Assembly: GCA_963575745.1 (NCBI GenBank)
Contig: CAUYUJ010000167.1
Coordinates: 1-57,500, forward strand
From: Prorocentrum cordatum
Taxonomy: Eukaryota > Sar > Dinophyceae > Prorocentrales > Prorocentraceae
Direction of reading: 5' to 3'
Length of the DNA stretch: 57,500 nucleotides
How positions within the stretch are numbered: position 1 is the first letter of the stretch; each line of letters opens with the position of its first letter. Both the position numbers and the translations under genes were made by a program. Positions 20,516 to 31,200 of the stretch are shown piece by piece. The notes under the pieces are model-generated. The model was not told where the DNA came from. It saw nothing but the letters and a program-made list of their open reading frames with translations, and searched no databases.

Positions 20516-20519
20516 TCGA

Positions 20520-20924
20520 TTACAATGATGAGGTTGTTGGTGACGATGGTGATGTTGATGATGATGATGGTGATGATGATAATGATAGTAACGATGGTGA
20601 TGTGTATGACATGTCTGACGATGCTGATGATGCTAATAAGTATGATGAGGATGAGGATGATGATGATGGCGATTACGACGATGATGACGATGGTGATGAT
20701 GACGACGATGGTGTTTTTTGATGATGATGGGCATGCATGGGGTGATGATGGTAGTGATAATTATGAAGGTGACGCTGGCGATGGTGTTGGCGATGATGAT
20801 GATGATGATGATGATGATGGTTTTGGTGATGATGATGATGATGATGAAGGTGATTGTGGTGATGATGATGATGAGGATGAGGATGATAATGATGATGATG
20901 AAAGTGCTGCTGATGATGATGATA

Positions 20925-20972
<48 letters not shown>

Positions 20973-20975
20973 TGA
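20520..20975. repeat. (GAT)n array
   Basis: Imperfect GAT triplets with GGT, GAC and AAT variants, becoming almost pure at 20930-20975. Frames read as poly-Asp or poly-Met and are not genes. Confidence 0.9.
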
Positions 20976-21506
20976 AGGTGATGGAGATATCCGATATTAT
21001 AATACCACTCAGAACAGCATTGCCTCAGCCTTTTTTACAGTCGCTGCATGGGCGCTCTTTCCGTTTCGTCTCGCATTCCTTATTTCGGAATTTTCAGAGA
21101 ATGAAGAGATGTGTTAATGCGTACACGTGCACATGTACTAATACATGCAGGGAATACATCAATTGACACACAGTGGTGCAACGGGCGAGACCAACGTGAA
21201 CACGGTGGTGAAACCAGATGGTGAAACGCGGAAGAGAGGAGGATGACTAGGCTGATGTTTTTGATGATGCTGATTATGATGTCATGACGGCGGTCATGGT
21301 CATGCCGATGACAATGACGGTTACAACTACGACGACAGCAACGACGATGATGACGATGATGTTGATGCTAATGGTGTTGGGGATGACACCTAGTGGTTAT
21401 CATGGTGATACCGACACCATGGTGATGCCCATACCATGACGTTGATCATGGCGATGACGCGGGCGACGGCGATGATGATGAGGATGATGTCAGACCGACA
21501 CCATAC
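20976..21506. other. No gene recognised
   Basis: Short unique sequence (20976-21240) followed by diffuse GAT-rich and CATGGTGAT-type repeats (21240-21500). Nothing codes convincingly. Confidence 0.5.
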
Positions 21507-21690
21507 ATGACGCAAGACCTGACGTCAGACCAGTGTCGGGCCTGATGTCAGACCTGACGTCAGATCTGACGTCAGACCTGACGTCAGATCTGGTGTCAGA
21601 CCTGACGTCAGACCTGACGTCAGACCGAACGTCAGACCGAACGTCAGACGGGACGCCCTTCCTGACGTCAGACGTTATGTCAGCGATCCT
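21507..21690. repeat. 11-bp satellite, TGACGTCAGAC type (copy 1)
   Basis: About 15 tandem units centred on the palindrome TGACGTCA with AGATC, AGACC and AGACG spacers. Resembles the CRE/ATF consensus by chance of its palindrome, but the tandem layout indicates a satellite. Confidence 0.9.
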
Positions 21691-22023
21691 GATTGTGATG
21701 ACATTGACGATGATGATTACGATGGTGGTGATGCTGATGATTACGACGGTGATGATGAGGATGACGATTTAGATACTGATGTTGATGACGATGATGATGC
21801 TGATAATGACGACGGTGATGATGAAGTTGACGATGATGATCCTGATGGTGACGATCCTGATGACGGTGAAGATGATGATGATATTGATGAGGAGGATGAT
21901 GATGATTCCGATTGTGCCCATGATGCTGACGATGTTGATGTTGGCGATGATGCTGATGATGACGACGATGATGATGATGGCGATATCGACGATAATGATG
22001 ATGGCGATGATGGCGATGATGAC

Positions 22024-22055
<32 letters not shown>

Positions 22056-22520
22056 GTATGCTGATGATGATGATGTCGACGAGGATGATGGCGATACTGA
22101 TGATGATGATATTGGTGATGTCGACGAGGCTGATTGCGATACTGATGATGACGGTGTTGGTGATGATGCTCATGATCATACTGATACGCATGATGATGCT
22201 CATGGAGATGGCGATGAGGAGGAGGCGGCTGGCGGTGATGACGATGACGATGATGAGGATGATGATGTCCTTGATGATGTTGATGCTGATGCTGATGATG
22301 ATGTCGACGATGGTGAGTGTGATGATGTTGATGATGATGCTGATGGCGATGATGATGATACTGATGGTGATGATGATGATGATGATGATGTCCTTGATGA
22401 TGTTGATGCTGCTGCTGATGATGATGATGTCGACGATGGTGAGTGTGATGATGTTGATGATGATGCTGATGGCGATGATGCTGATACTGATGGTGATGGT
22501 GATGATGATGACGCTGATGC
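21690..22520. repeat. (GAT)n array
   Basis: About 830 bp of GAT triplets with a higher-order duplication: a block starting near 22255 (GAGGATGATGATGTCCTTG) recurs near 22378, unit about 120 bp. Confidence 0.9.
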
Positions 22521-22569
22521 GGATGATGGGGCGGACGAGGGGGGATGGGGGAGGAGGGCGAGGACGGGG

Positions 22570-22690
22570 GGACGAGGGGTGAAGGGGGAGGGGGAGGATG
22601 AGGAGGAGGAGGAGGAAGAAGAGGAGGACGAGGAGGAGGAGGAGGAGGAGGAGGAGGAGGAGGAGGAGGAGGGGGAGGAGGGTGGTGAGG
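22570..22690. repeat. (GGA)n purine tract
   Basis: Pure-purine GAG/GGA run separating the GAT array on its left from the ATC array on its right. Confidence 0.9.
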
Positions 22691-22744
22691 ATGCGTTGGT
22701 GCGTGCCGCCGCCTTCGGGGATGCGTCCTGCCCGACGACCCGTG

Positions 22745-22779
22745 CCCGATCATCAGCATCAGCAACATCATCAGATCAG

Positions 22780-22817
<38 letters not shown>

Positions 22818-22818
22818 G

Positions 22819-22851
<33 letters not shown>

Positions 22852-23115
22852 GATCGTCATCGTCACCATCGTCATCATCACCATCGTCATCATCATCGTC
22901 ATTCGCATCAGCAGCATCAGCATCAACATCACCATCATCATCATCGTCACCAACACCGCCAGCATACTCATAAGATGTTTCATCATCGCCCTTATCATCA
23001 TCCGCATCGTTGTCAGTTTCGTCATCACCAACAGCATCAGTATCATCAGCATCATCACTATCACCATCACCACCATCAGCAGCACCATCATCACCATCAG
23101 CAACAGCAGCATCGT
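22745..23115. repeat. (ATC)n array, inverted relative to 21690-22520
   Basis: ATC/CAT triplets, i.e. GAT on the opposite strand. With the GAT array to the left it forms a head-to-head inverted microsatellite pair. Confidence 0.9.
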
Positions 23116-24349
23116 CACCACCACCACCGCATCCCACCTGCTCCTCGGTATCTTCACCTTCTCCTCATCGTCACCCCCCGTCTCATCCGCATCCTCCTCG
23201 TCTTCCTCGTCCTCCGCCTCCTTCTCATCCTCCTCCTTCTCCTCCTCCCCCTCTCCCTGGTCGTCATTCCTCCACGCGCCTTTTCTTGCGCGTCGCCTGC
23301 GCCGTCTCGCGGCGCTGTTTCATTCGCCGATTGGCGCAGCTGCGCACCCGCGAAGCGGTGGAGGACGGGCGAGGATGGCGAGGCGGTTCTTGACCCACGA
23401 TCCGAACAGTGGCGGACGATGTGCGGAATGGGTGGGGGGTGGGGCCGATGGGAGGGGGCGGGCGGGGTGAGGGTACGATGGGCGAGGGATGGGGGTTGGA
23501 GGATGGGGAAGATAGGAGGGTAATTGGAGGGCGATGTGACATCATTGTCGACGCGTGGACGAGGGAGTGCGACTGCACAGTGGAAGCCCGACCACAAGAA
23601 ACCTTCCGCAAGGATCGCAACCTTGGGGCCCCAGGGCGCACATTGCTTTTTGATGCGAGAACGTCTAGCCTTCCACCGCGAAACCGTCGACACCCAAGAA
23701 ACCCAGTGCACACTGGCGGAAAACATTATGTTTCTTGGCGTTGGCCCCCCACTGTAACGTGCCAGCTCGCAGCCCGCAGCGGAAGGCAGAGCGCCAGACC
23801 TTCATTCCCTCATCCGCCCGTCGTTCCCTTCCCCCCCCAGACATCCCCATATCCAATCTCCTCCCGCGCCCCCCTCCCAGGCCGTCCCCCCTCCCCTCCC
23901 ACGCCCATCCGCGTGCCAGGGGAAGCGACACTCGTCCCTCACATTTCTTCCCGTCCATCACTGCTTGTCCGACCCCAATCCTCCTCATCCCCCTCCCATC
24001 GGGCGTGCCGCGGGCATTCCGCCAGCCATCTAGTCGTGACAGCACCGTGTGAACTCGAGGTCCGCCACCCGACATGGGGCGCGCGTGGGCGCTCTGTCTC
24101 CCCGTGCCCCCAGAGCGAGGGAAGGGGGCAGGGGAACAGCCACGGGAGGGGCCGTGCGATGGAGGAGAGGGGGGGGAGGGGCAGATGACGAAGGAAACGG
24201 GATGAGCAAGGGGGGGGGAGGTGAGTGGGGCACCCTAATCTTCACCCCTCCGCCTCCCCCATATCCTCCCTCGCCTCTGGCTTTCCACTTCTCATCCTCC
24301 TCCGCCTCCCTGTTCTCGCACCCCACTTCCCTATGCCCATCAGCACCAC
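23116..24349. other. No firm gene; weak minus-strand exon candidates
   Basis: CCT-rich at 23150-23270. Minus-strand frames at 23280-23400 (basic, ending ATRKKRRVEE) and 23580-23760 (QCALGFLGVDGF) have some exon-like composition but no family match and no clear splice sites. 23800-24230 is C-rich, low complexity. Confidence 0.35.
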
Positions 24350-24432
24350 CATCATCACCCACAGTACCATCATCATCAGCATCATCATCATCATCATCAT
24401 CATCATCCTCATCATCATCATCACCACTACCA
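24350..24432. repeat. (ATC)n array at the 3' end of a minus-strand gene
   Basis: ATC triplets. Read on the minus strand they would add a poly-Asp tail directly after MVPPYGSG of the transposase-like gene, so they are either intronic, 3' untranslated or a genuine acidic tail. Confidence 0.8.
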
Positions 24433-26957
24433 TATGGGGGCACCATTGCGGTTTCCATGACAAAGTCCCGTGTATGTCTGCCGCACCTAACCTTCTCTGC
24501 GATTTTGCTACACACCTTGTTGATGGGTGTTCCTACGGCCGAAGAGGCGCCGACACGTGTGATGAATCGTTGATAATCTTCGGGCTGGTAGCACCACGCG
24601 AAACGTGGATTGAGTGGTGTCTGGCGCACTAAGTGCCATAGGAAGTGGTGCTTGTTCACAACAGAATACTTGTATTTCGGGGGAACACCTTTAAACGCCC
24701 TGTCAGACAAGTATTGGTAGCACGTGAGGTAGTTATCCGCCGATGTCCTGAGTTGTGCGCACTCGGCGGGCGATAGAAAGAGCCCGCCCTGCTCGATGGC
24801 GGTATACATCTGGCACAAGCTCTTGAGCTGTAGCACCCTGTTTTTTTTTCTCCGTGGAGCCATCGTTGTACTCCCTGGCCAGCGCCGGGGCCACCCTAGC
24901 GAGAGAACGTGCTTGCGCTGCCTTTACTGACTTCGACAATACTGGGAAGTCGGAGTGGGGGGAGCCTTCGTCAGCAACGAACGTGCCGAACTTGAAATGG
25001 GTGACGCGGTGATCTAAACCGAGTTCGTCGTAGAGTTCCTGGATGCGTGCCCAGAGCCGCTCCACTATAATCGTCCTAACCCCGTGCTCCTCTTCGCAAA
25101 CAATCTCGTAAAACAAGTTGGCGACGCTGTGGCCCGTGATTCCCAGGTCCATGGTGTGCATCACATCAAGCGATAGGGAATGCAGGGAGACCCCCCATAT
25201 ATTGTATATCGGATGGTCCACTACATAGTTTCGCGAGTGGTGCTTCCAATGGTTGGGTGAATCAGCATTGAACTCGTTGAACGGGTTGTCTGCTTTGTTG
25301 CACGGGCACAACCAACAGAACTCGTTGCTATTAGACCCTGGCATCTGCAGGTAGTTCGAGTAAAACTCGAGGTCGCCCAGGATGGCGTATAGAACCACCT
25401 GTTTGCCAACTTGGCCCTCTCTGGATCTAAACGCATGCCGTTCCAGTCCGACCCCCTCGGCACACCAAGGGACACCGTTCGGGGAGGCCCTCCTTCGCTC
25501 CCGCTGGCCCACTCACGCCCCCCTTTCCGACCGTGCCTGCCCTCCGCCCTTGCACGCGGCGCCCTAGCAGCGCGACGCCACCGCGCCGACCGCGCAGCGA
25601 GCCAGGCCGTGCACTGGGCGCCGTAGACACGAGCGGGGGAGAGAGATGAGCAGGATAGAAGGGGTGGCCCAGACAACATGTGACAGTGCACAACACCACG
25701 GTAGCCACGACACGACGACATGGGGTGATTGCGTGCACGGAGCGGCGTAGCCTTCCCAATCTCTCGATGGGTGCTTCCCCGACGCCAACGCATTGAAGGA
25801 CCACCGAAGGATTTTCCATATATGTATGAAGGTGTCGCACCCGTGCTTGTTTTGTTTGGCAAGCGTGCTCAGGGGCCACGAAACCAAGGCCATTGTCAGG
25901 CTCTTTGTGTTACCCTTGGCCAGCAAACTCGCCATGCTGATTGATACCAGCGAGTCTCGGGTAAGGAACTCGGCCCCGTCACCGTGCACCCGCAATGGGA
26001 TGCACGTGGAGGCGCGGTCGCGGACGTCCCATACAGGGTGACCACGTAGTCGTGGCTCGTTCCTGAGACGTGTTTGAGCGGCCGCTTCCTGGATCAAGCG
26101 AAAACGGTTAACGACAGACGTGCGTGTATATGCACGCATGTCGGTAACCGCTGCCGCATATATAACATGATACAAATACATGTATGTATGTATATTTATG
26201 CATAGATGTATGCATTTGCACAATGGTACAAATGCATATGCACACCATGCGTGCACGACCATATACATTGGGGCTGTCGGCGGGTTGGTTAGTTGTAGGT
26301 GGGTTGGGGGCGTTGTAGCTGGGCTGGGTAGGTGGATGGTTGGTTGTGGGTGGGGTTGGGGGCGAACTAGGTTGGTTAGCCATTCGGTGGCACCCTAAAC
26401 TCACGCATTAGACATGTGTACGAATATACATAGACATGCCTGCAAAACTATAAAATGCGCGTCCTGCTGGCATGGTCCCAGAACTCACCCACGCCGGAGG
26501 TCCCGAAGATGTCGTGGAACTCCGAGGGGTAGTTGTGAAACAATGCTGAAAACCATTCGTGCGGTAATAGGACCGAGCACGTCGCGTCCGTCACTGTATT
26601 GGTTTTCGGGTCCAAGCACGGGACCTCGATGTCCAAGGGAAAGGGCAATTTGCTTTTGCCAAGCATGGTGTTGAGCTGCGAGTGGATGTTGCCAGGGTAG
26701 TTGCCCCATTGACCCAGCCCCGCCAGCTTGTTGATTTCTGGATGACGTAGGCCGTCCTTGTACGCTGCATGCGCCACTCTCTGAACTTCTGTTGCGGGCA
26801 GGAGGCCCCGCGTCCATGACCTCAGTAGATGGGTGCCTAGATTCGACCACTCCGACCCTGGGGCTGATGGGGCTGGTGCTGGCACGTCGTCGCTAGAGTC
26901 ACCGTCCGCGGCGCGGCCATGGGGCGCCAGACGACGTGTTTTCCGCGGGGGGGGCAT
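24433..26957 (-). CDS. Transposase-like dinoflagellate-expanded protein, three exons, frame break in an A9 run
   Basis: Exon 1: MPPPRKTRRLAPHGRAADGD at 26957 to about 26464 (GLLPATEVQRVAHAAYKDG, EFHDIFGTSGVGEFWDHAS). Intron 26463-26063. Exon 2: from 26062, NEPRLRGHPVWDVRDRAS, IPLRVHGDGAEF, to about DWEG near 25755. Exon 3: from about 25430, QMPGSNSNEFCWLCPCNKAD (possible zinc site), VSLHSLSLDVMHTMDLGITG. Then a one-base change of frame at the poly-A run 24841-24849 (minus), continuing KYSVVNKHHFLWHLVRQ and PRFAWCYQPEDYQRFITR. Cys cluster, D-x-M-H and K-x-H-H motifs resemble those of the family at 9.4-11.7 kb in style though not closely in sequence. Probably transposon-derived; activity cannot be judged. 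The homopolymer shift may be a sequencing error. Confidence 0.65.
26063..26463 (-). other. Non-canonical GA-AG intron with TATG and GGTTGG repeats
   Basis: Exon 1 ...GCCAGCAG|GACGCG and exon 2 ...CGTCTCAG|GAACGAG join in phase (AS-R-NE). AGGA is present at both junctions, so the exact cut is ambiguous, which is typical of dinoflagellate introns. The interior has ATGTATGT repeats (26130-26260) and a GGTTGGTT/GGGTTGGGGG stretch (26275-26375). Confidence 0.6.
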
Positions 26958-27334
26958 CTTGACCGAGGGGTGTGACGGTGTGACCTCGAGCCACGCTGTC
27001 TGTCGATTGAACGAGTAACGCACGTCGTGGCGACAACAACCCTTGACGACGGACGCTAGACACACAGCAGGGCATGTGATGGCCAGGGTGGAGAGCGAGG
27101 GTGTCTGCGAGAAGACGGGCTGCAGAGGCGCAGGCATTCTGTTGGCCAGCGCGCGCTTGGCTTCATCGCCAGCGAACTCGCTAGCAGCACATGCCTGGCG
27201 CGCTCGCCAGCACAGGCCTGGCCTTCGGGTGGAAGGCCAGGCAGCTCGGGCAGCAACGCGGACCGACCTGGAACGCCAACGCCCAGACTCATCGGATTGA
27301 TCGTCCAAGGTCTCGCGGCCCATGTGGTGACAAT

Positions 27335-27966
27335 CCCACCAGCCTTCTGGGCGTCGGTTGTTAAGAACGTTTCCTCTTCCACCCCTCCTTCCACTTCGGG
27401 GAGGGGTTTACCCCTCCTACCACCCCCTCTCCTGGACCTGGACGGCGGGTTCGCGCGTCGTCGGGGCGTTCAAAACGGCCTCGGCGGGGAAGCCAATGCA
27501 CTTGGTTGTGCTAGGGTGTTTGCCCATGTTGGCCTCTTTAGGAGGGGTGCTGCAATTCCTCTCCCCCTCCCGTGATCGATCTCACCCAAGATGGCCCAAA
27601 TATTACCCCCAGGGCTCCCAAGGGTGCCCCGAGAGGGCCCCAAGAGGTGGCCAGGATGCCCCAGAAGGCTCCCAGGGTCCCCCCACGAGGCCCCCAAGAG
27701 ACAACCAAGAGGCCCCCAAAGACCCCCCAAAGGCACCCACGATGCCTCAAGAAGCTTCGGCGAACATGCCAAAGCATTGAGTTCACTAAGGTGTTCGCCG
27801 CATATTGGACTGATTGGGATGACTCCAAGAGCGCCTGGGGAGCTTAAGATGACCTCCAGGATGGCTCAAGATATCCCACGATGTCTCAGAATGGCTTCCT
27901 CCGCATGCTGCCCACTTCCCTGATCGAGGCAAGTCTTCTGGGCATCGTTTCTGGGTGGGCTGGTTG
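27335..27966 (+). mobile_element. Dispersed TIR element, copy A
   Basis: Begins TCCCACCAGCC and ends GGGCTGGTTG (inverted). Inside: a CTTCGGGGAGGGGTTTACCC hairpin-like block at 27394, GGACCTGGACGG, a GTGATCGATCTCACCC(A)AGATGG block at 27574, a tract of CCCCCAAGAGG-type 11-12 bp repeats, and CTTCCCTGATCGAGGCA near the end. Shared with copies at 31028, 35453 and 37477, all in the same orientation. No ORF. Confidence 0.8.
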
Positions 27967-28257
27967 CGATTCGCGAAGCGTCAACAAGTGCTTTTCGAGC
28001 CCCACGGGGGCCCGCCGCACAGCCGACGTTTCGGATCCGCTTGACCATGATGCGACGTCGGTCTGCACAGCTGTCACAGCGCGAGCAAAAACGTTTGCAG
28101 CACGCCATTGCCATGCTACCCACACGCATCTTCGAGCCACCGTGGCACATGACGCGCCTTGCGATCCTGATTTCTGACACGTGAAACGGGCACCTGCTGA
28201 AATCATTTCTCATGATGGCAATGGCGGGCAGCGCCAGGGCTGCGCGGGGCCAACTAC
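27967..28257. other. No firm gene; weak minus-strand exon candidate
   Basis: A minus-strand frame through 28000-28200 (ending near FARAVTAVQTDVASWSSG) is open and of normal composition but has no motif I know. It lies just 3' of the last exon of the minus-strand gene. Confidence 0.3.
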
Positions 28258-31200
28258 CTAGGACTCCGAAAGCAAGCTGATGCCCGAGGCGGCCACGAAC
28301 GCGGCCTTCGACTGGCTGATGACCTTCTTGGCCTGGGCAGCGTTCACCGTGTCCTCCAGCAGGAGCTCCTCGGTGGCGTCCCCGAGCTTCTTGATGGCAG
28401 ACATCGCCTCTAGACTCAACGCATCATTACCGTTCGTGTTCGATCATCCTCCTCCTCCTCCTCCTGCTCCTGCTCCCCCTCTTCCTCCTCCTCGCCCTCC
28501 TCCTCCTCCGCCTCCTCCTCCTCCTCCTCCTCCCGCCCGCCCGCCGTCCATATTTCCCTCCCTCCCTCCCTCCCTCCTCCTTCCTTCCTCCTGCATACCC
28601 CCCCCCATTCCCCATCCCCATCATCATCAGCATCAGTCTCGTCCTCATCCTCCTCTTCTTCTTCGGGCCGTTGTTTCGCACTGCCCTCCACGAGTCGAGG
28701 TGGGTCGTGAACAACGGCCCCACGACCAATGTGGGCCGCTTTCAGCAACCTCAACACCACCACCGCCTCCTAGTTCACCTCCTGTTCCTCATCCTCCTCA
28801 GCCTCGTCCTCATCCTTTTCATCCTCCCACTCCTTGTCCTTAATCCTCCGATCCCCCCTCCTCCTCCTTCTCGTCATCATCGGCATCCTCCCCGATGTGC
28901 CGCAGTCTCACCACCCTCAACATCCAAATCACCTTCCCCCGACTCATCCTGTTCGTCTGCCCCCAGTGTTGCCATTCCAGTCATCGGCCCCCTTGCCATT
29001 CATACATCATAAGTTCGCCCTCATCCCCAGCTGGCCTTCTTGGCCTGCTCCACGTCCTTGCTGCTGCAGCCGTCGCTCTGCTGGGCGAGCCTGGCGATGT
29101 TGATCAGCGCGCTGCCGCCGTCCTAGGGCGACGAACGAGGGGCGACGAACCACGACGACGACGGCGACGGCCACGACGGACGACGGACGGCGACGACGAC
29201 GCGCCATCGGCCAAGTGCCCTGAATGGGTCCCGATCGAGCAAGCGGTGCATGGTCTGGTCTCTCCTTCGTTCCTCCTCATCGATCTCTTGCTCCGCCCCT
29301 TCTCCGAAGGAGAGGGGAAGGAGGGATGATCCTGATGATGATGATGCTGATGCTGATGGTGCTGCTGCTGCTGCTGCTACTGCTGCTGATGGTGGTGACG
29401 ATGATGATGGTGACATGATGATGATGCTGATGATGATGATGATGATGATGATGATGAGGATGAGGATGAGGATGAGGATGAGGATGAGGATGTGGATGAG
29501 GATGATGATGTGGAGGAGGAGGAGGAGGAGGAGGAGGAGAAGAGGAGTAGAGGAGTTGAGGATGAGGGGGGGAGGATGGGGAGTAAGATGAGGGGAGGCG
29601 GAGGACTATGAGGAGGAGGATGTGGAGGAGGAGGATGAGGCGGAGATCGAGGCGCAGGAGCAGATCCAGGAGAGGAAGCGGGGACCATGACGGGATAGTG
29701 ACATCGGCAGCCGTAGGGCGAGGTGACATGGGACGGCGAGGGGAATGACGTTCAGTCCGGGTCTCCTTCGTCGCTTTGTCAATCTTTTGCAAGAACTCGA
29801 TGGCCTTCGCCTGGAACGTCGCGCTGTCCGCTTTGATGTCGTTGACCGTCTCGCAGCACACCTTGGGCTTCTTGATGTCACGCTTCATCTCCTGCAGCGC
29901 CTTGGGCTGGCGGGCATGTCATGGTCGAGCCTCCCGCTTGGGTGGCCCAACCATATACATACCCTGCCACGCTGTGGCATTTCACAAGTCATCACCGCTC
30001 CAACCTGACGCTCTCAAAGCGGAGCTGGCAGTTGCCAGCTCCGTTTTGGGAGCGCCAGGTTGGAGCGGCCCTTAGCGGGTATAGGCGGCACCCAAGGCGC
30101 AGAATTAGGCGCGTCTACGGGCGTGGATGTTGAGTGGGATGACCAGGCTGGCACATCGATTGGATATTCAGGCGGAGGAGGGCCCCGACCAGGAGGATAG
30201 GGACCAGGACATGTCCGACGACGGGGGGGGGGGGGGCAGGGCGAGGGTTGAGGAGACCGATGTCGGAGGGAGTAGAGCGCGAGCTTCGAGTGGTGGTTGT
30301 TCCATCAGATGCCTTCTTCTTGTTGCCGCGCCCGCGACCCGCCTCTGGCTCGTCATCATCCCTGTCGGCCACGCCAGGCAGGTCGAGGCCCATGTGCGAC
30401 ATGTTGCCTGCGAGCGAATGCACGGTTATAGGGGGCGCGGAAACACGAACAGGAGTGGTATGGGAGCGAGGGTGGAGGGTGCACATCAGGCTGTTTCACG
30501 GGTTCGACCGTGACCAGGCCGAGGGGGGACGTACAGGGATTCGTACAGAATATGGGGGTATGGAACATGTTATTTTCTTTGTTACTCATCTTCCTCCTTT
30601 CCACCGAACCACCGTGCCTCTCCCCCATCGCAATGATCTGCCTACTCGCCCTCATCCTGATGACGATCCTGTTCCTGCCAGGGACCTCCCCTTGCTGCCC
30701 ATGCCGTCTCCTCATCCTTCATGTTCCTCCCCATATCTCTCCAGCGTCGCTTCGACGCCCAAGTGCCGTGGCTCACGAGATCCGTGCACATCTTCATGCC
30801 TGCCATGCCTGCGCCAAGCTCGTCGAAGGCGTCCCTCGAAATGCTCTTTTTGCCAGTGCCGCCCTGCTCTTTGCTGCGAGTGAACCGCTTCTCACCAGCG
30901 TCCTGGATCAGCTGGAATTGCTGGCGCCGCGGGTTGTCTGGGTTCGGGCGAGTCTGGGAGCCAAATCGATACATATAAACGTGGAGTGGTGATAAGGAGG
31001 GGGGTGGAACGAGGGGGGTGGTTCAATCACACCAGCCCTTCAGGGCGTAGGTGGTTTAGGGTGTAGTGTTTTACATGTGCCCCTCTTCACCTTGGGGGGC
31101 ATGTCCCCTGCCCCCTCCCCATGGACCTGGGCGAGGGGTCCCGCCAGGAGTTTGAGCGTCCAAGATGGCCCGAAATGGCTCCAAGACCGCCTCGGAGAGC

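Noticed and set aside
21507-21690. CRE/ATF promoter element
   Set aside because: TGACGTCA is present, but in a long tandem satellite with no nearby start site, so a regulatory call is not supported.
20465-23137. Long open frames with poly-Asp, poly-His, poly-Ile or poly-Met
   Set aside because: All are frames through GAT/ATC microsatellites, which lack stops on both strands. The same applies at 41.9-47.7 kb and 53.6-54.4 kb.
21680-23137. His-rich 485-codon frame as a metal-binding protein
   Set aside because: It is the minus-strand translation of GAT plus ATC arrays, with no unique sequence.
27862-27875. Dinoflagellate spliced-leader relic (GGCTCAAG)
   Set aside because: Only the last eight bases match by chance inside the CCCAAGATGG tract; the upstream part of the leader is absent. 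No better match seen on either strand.
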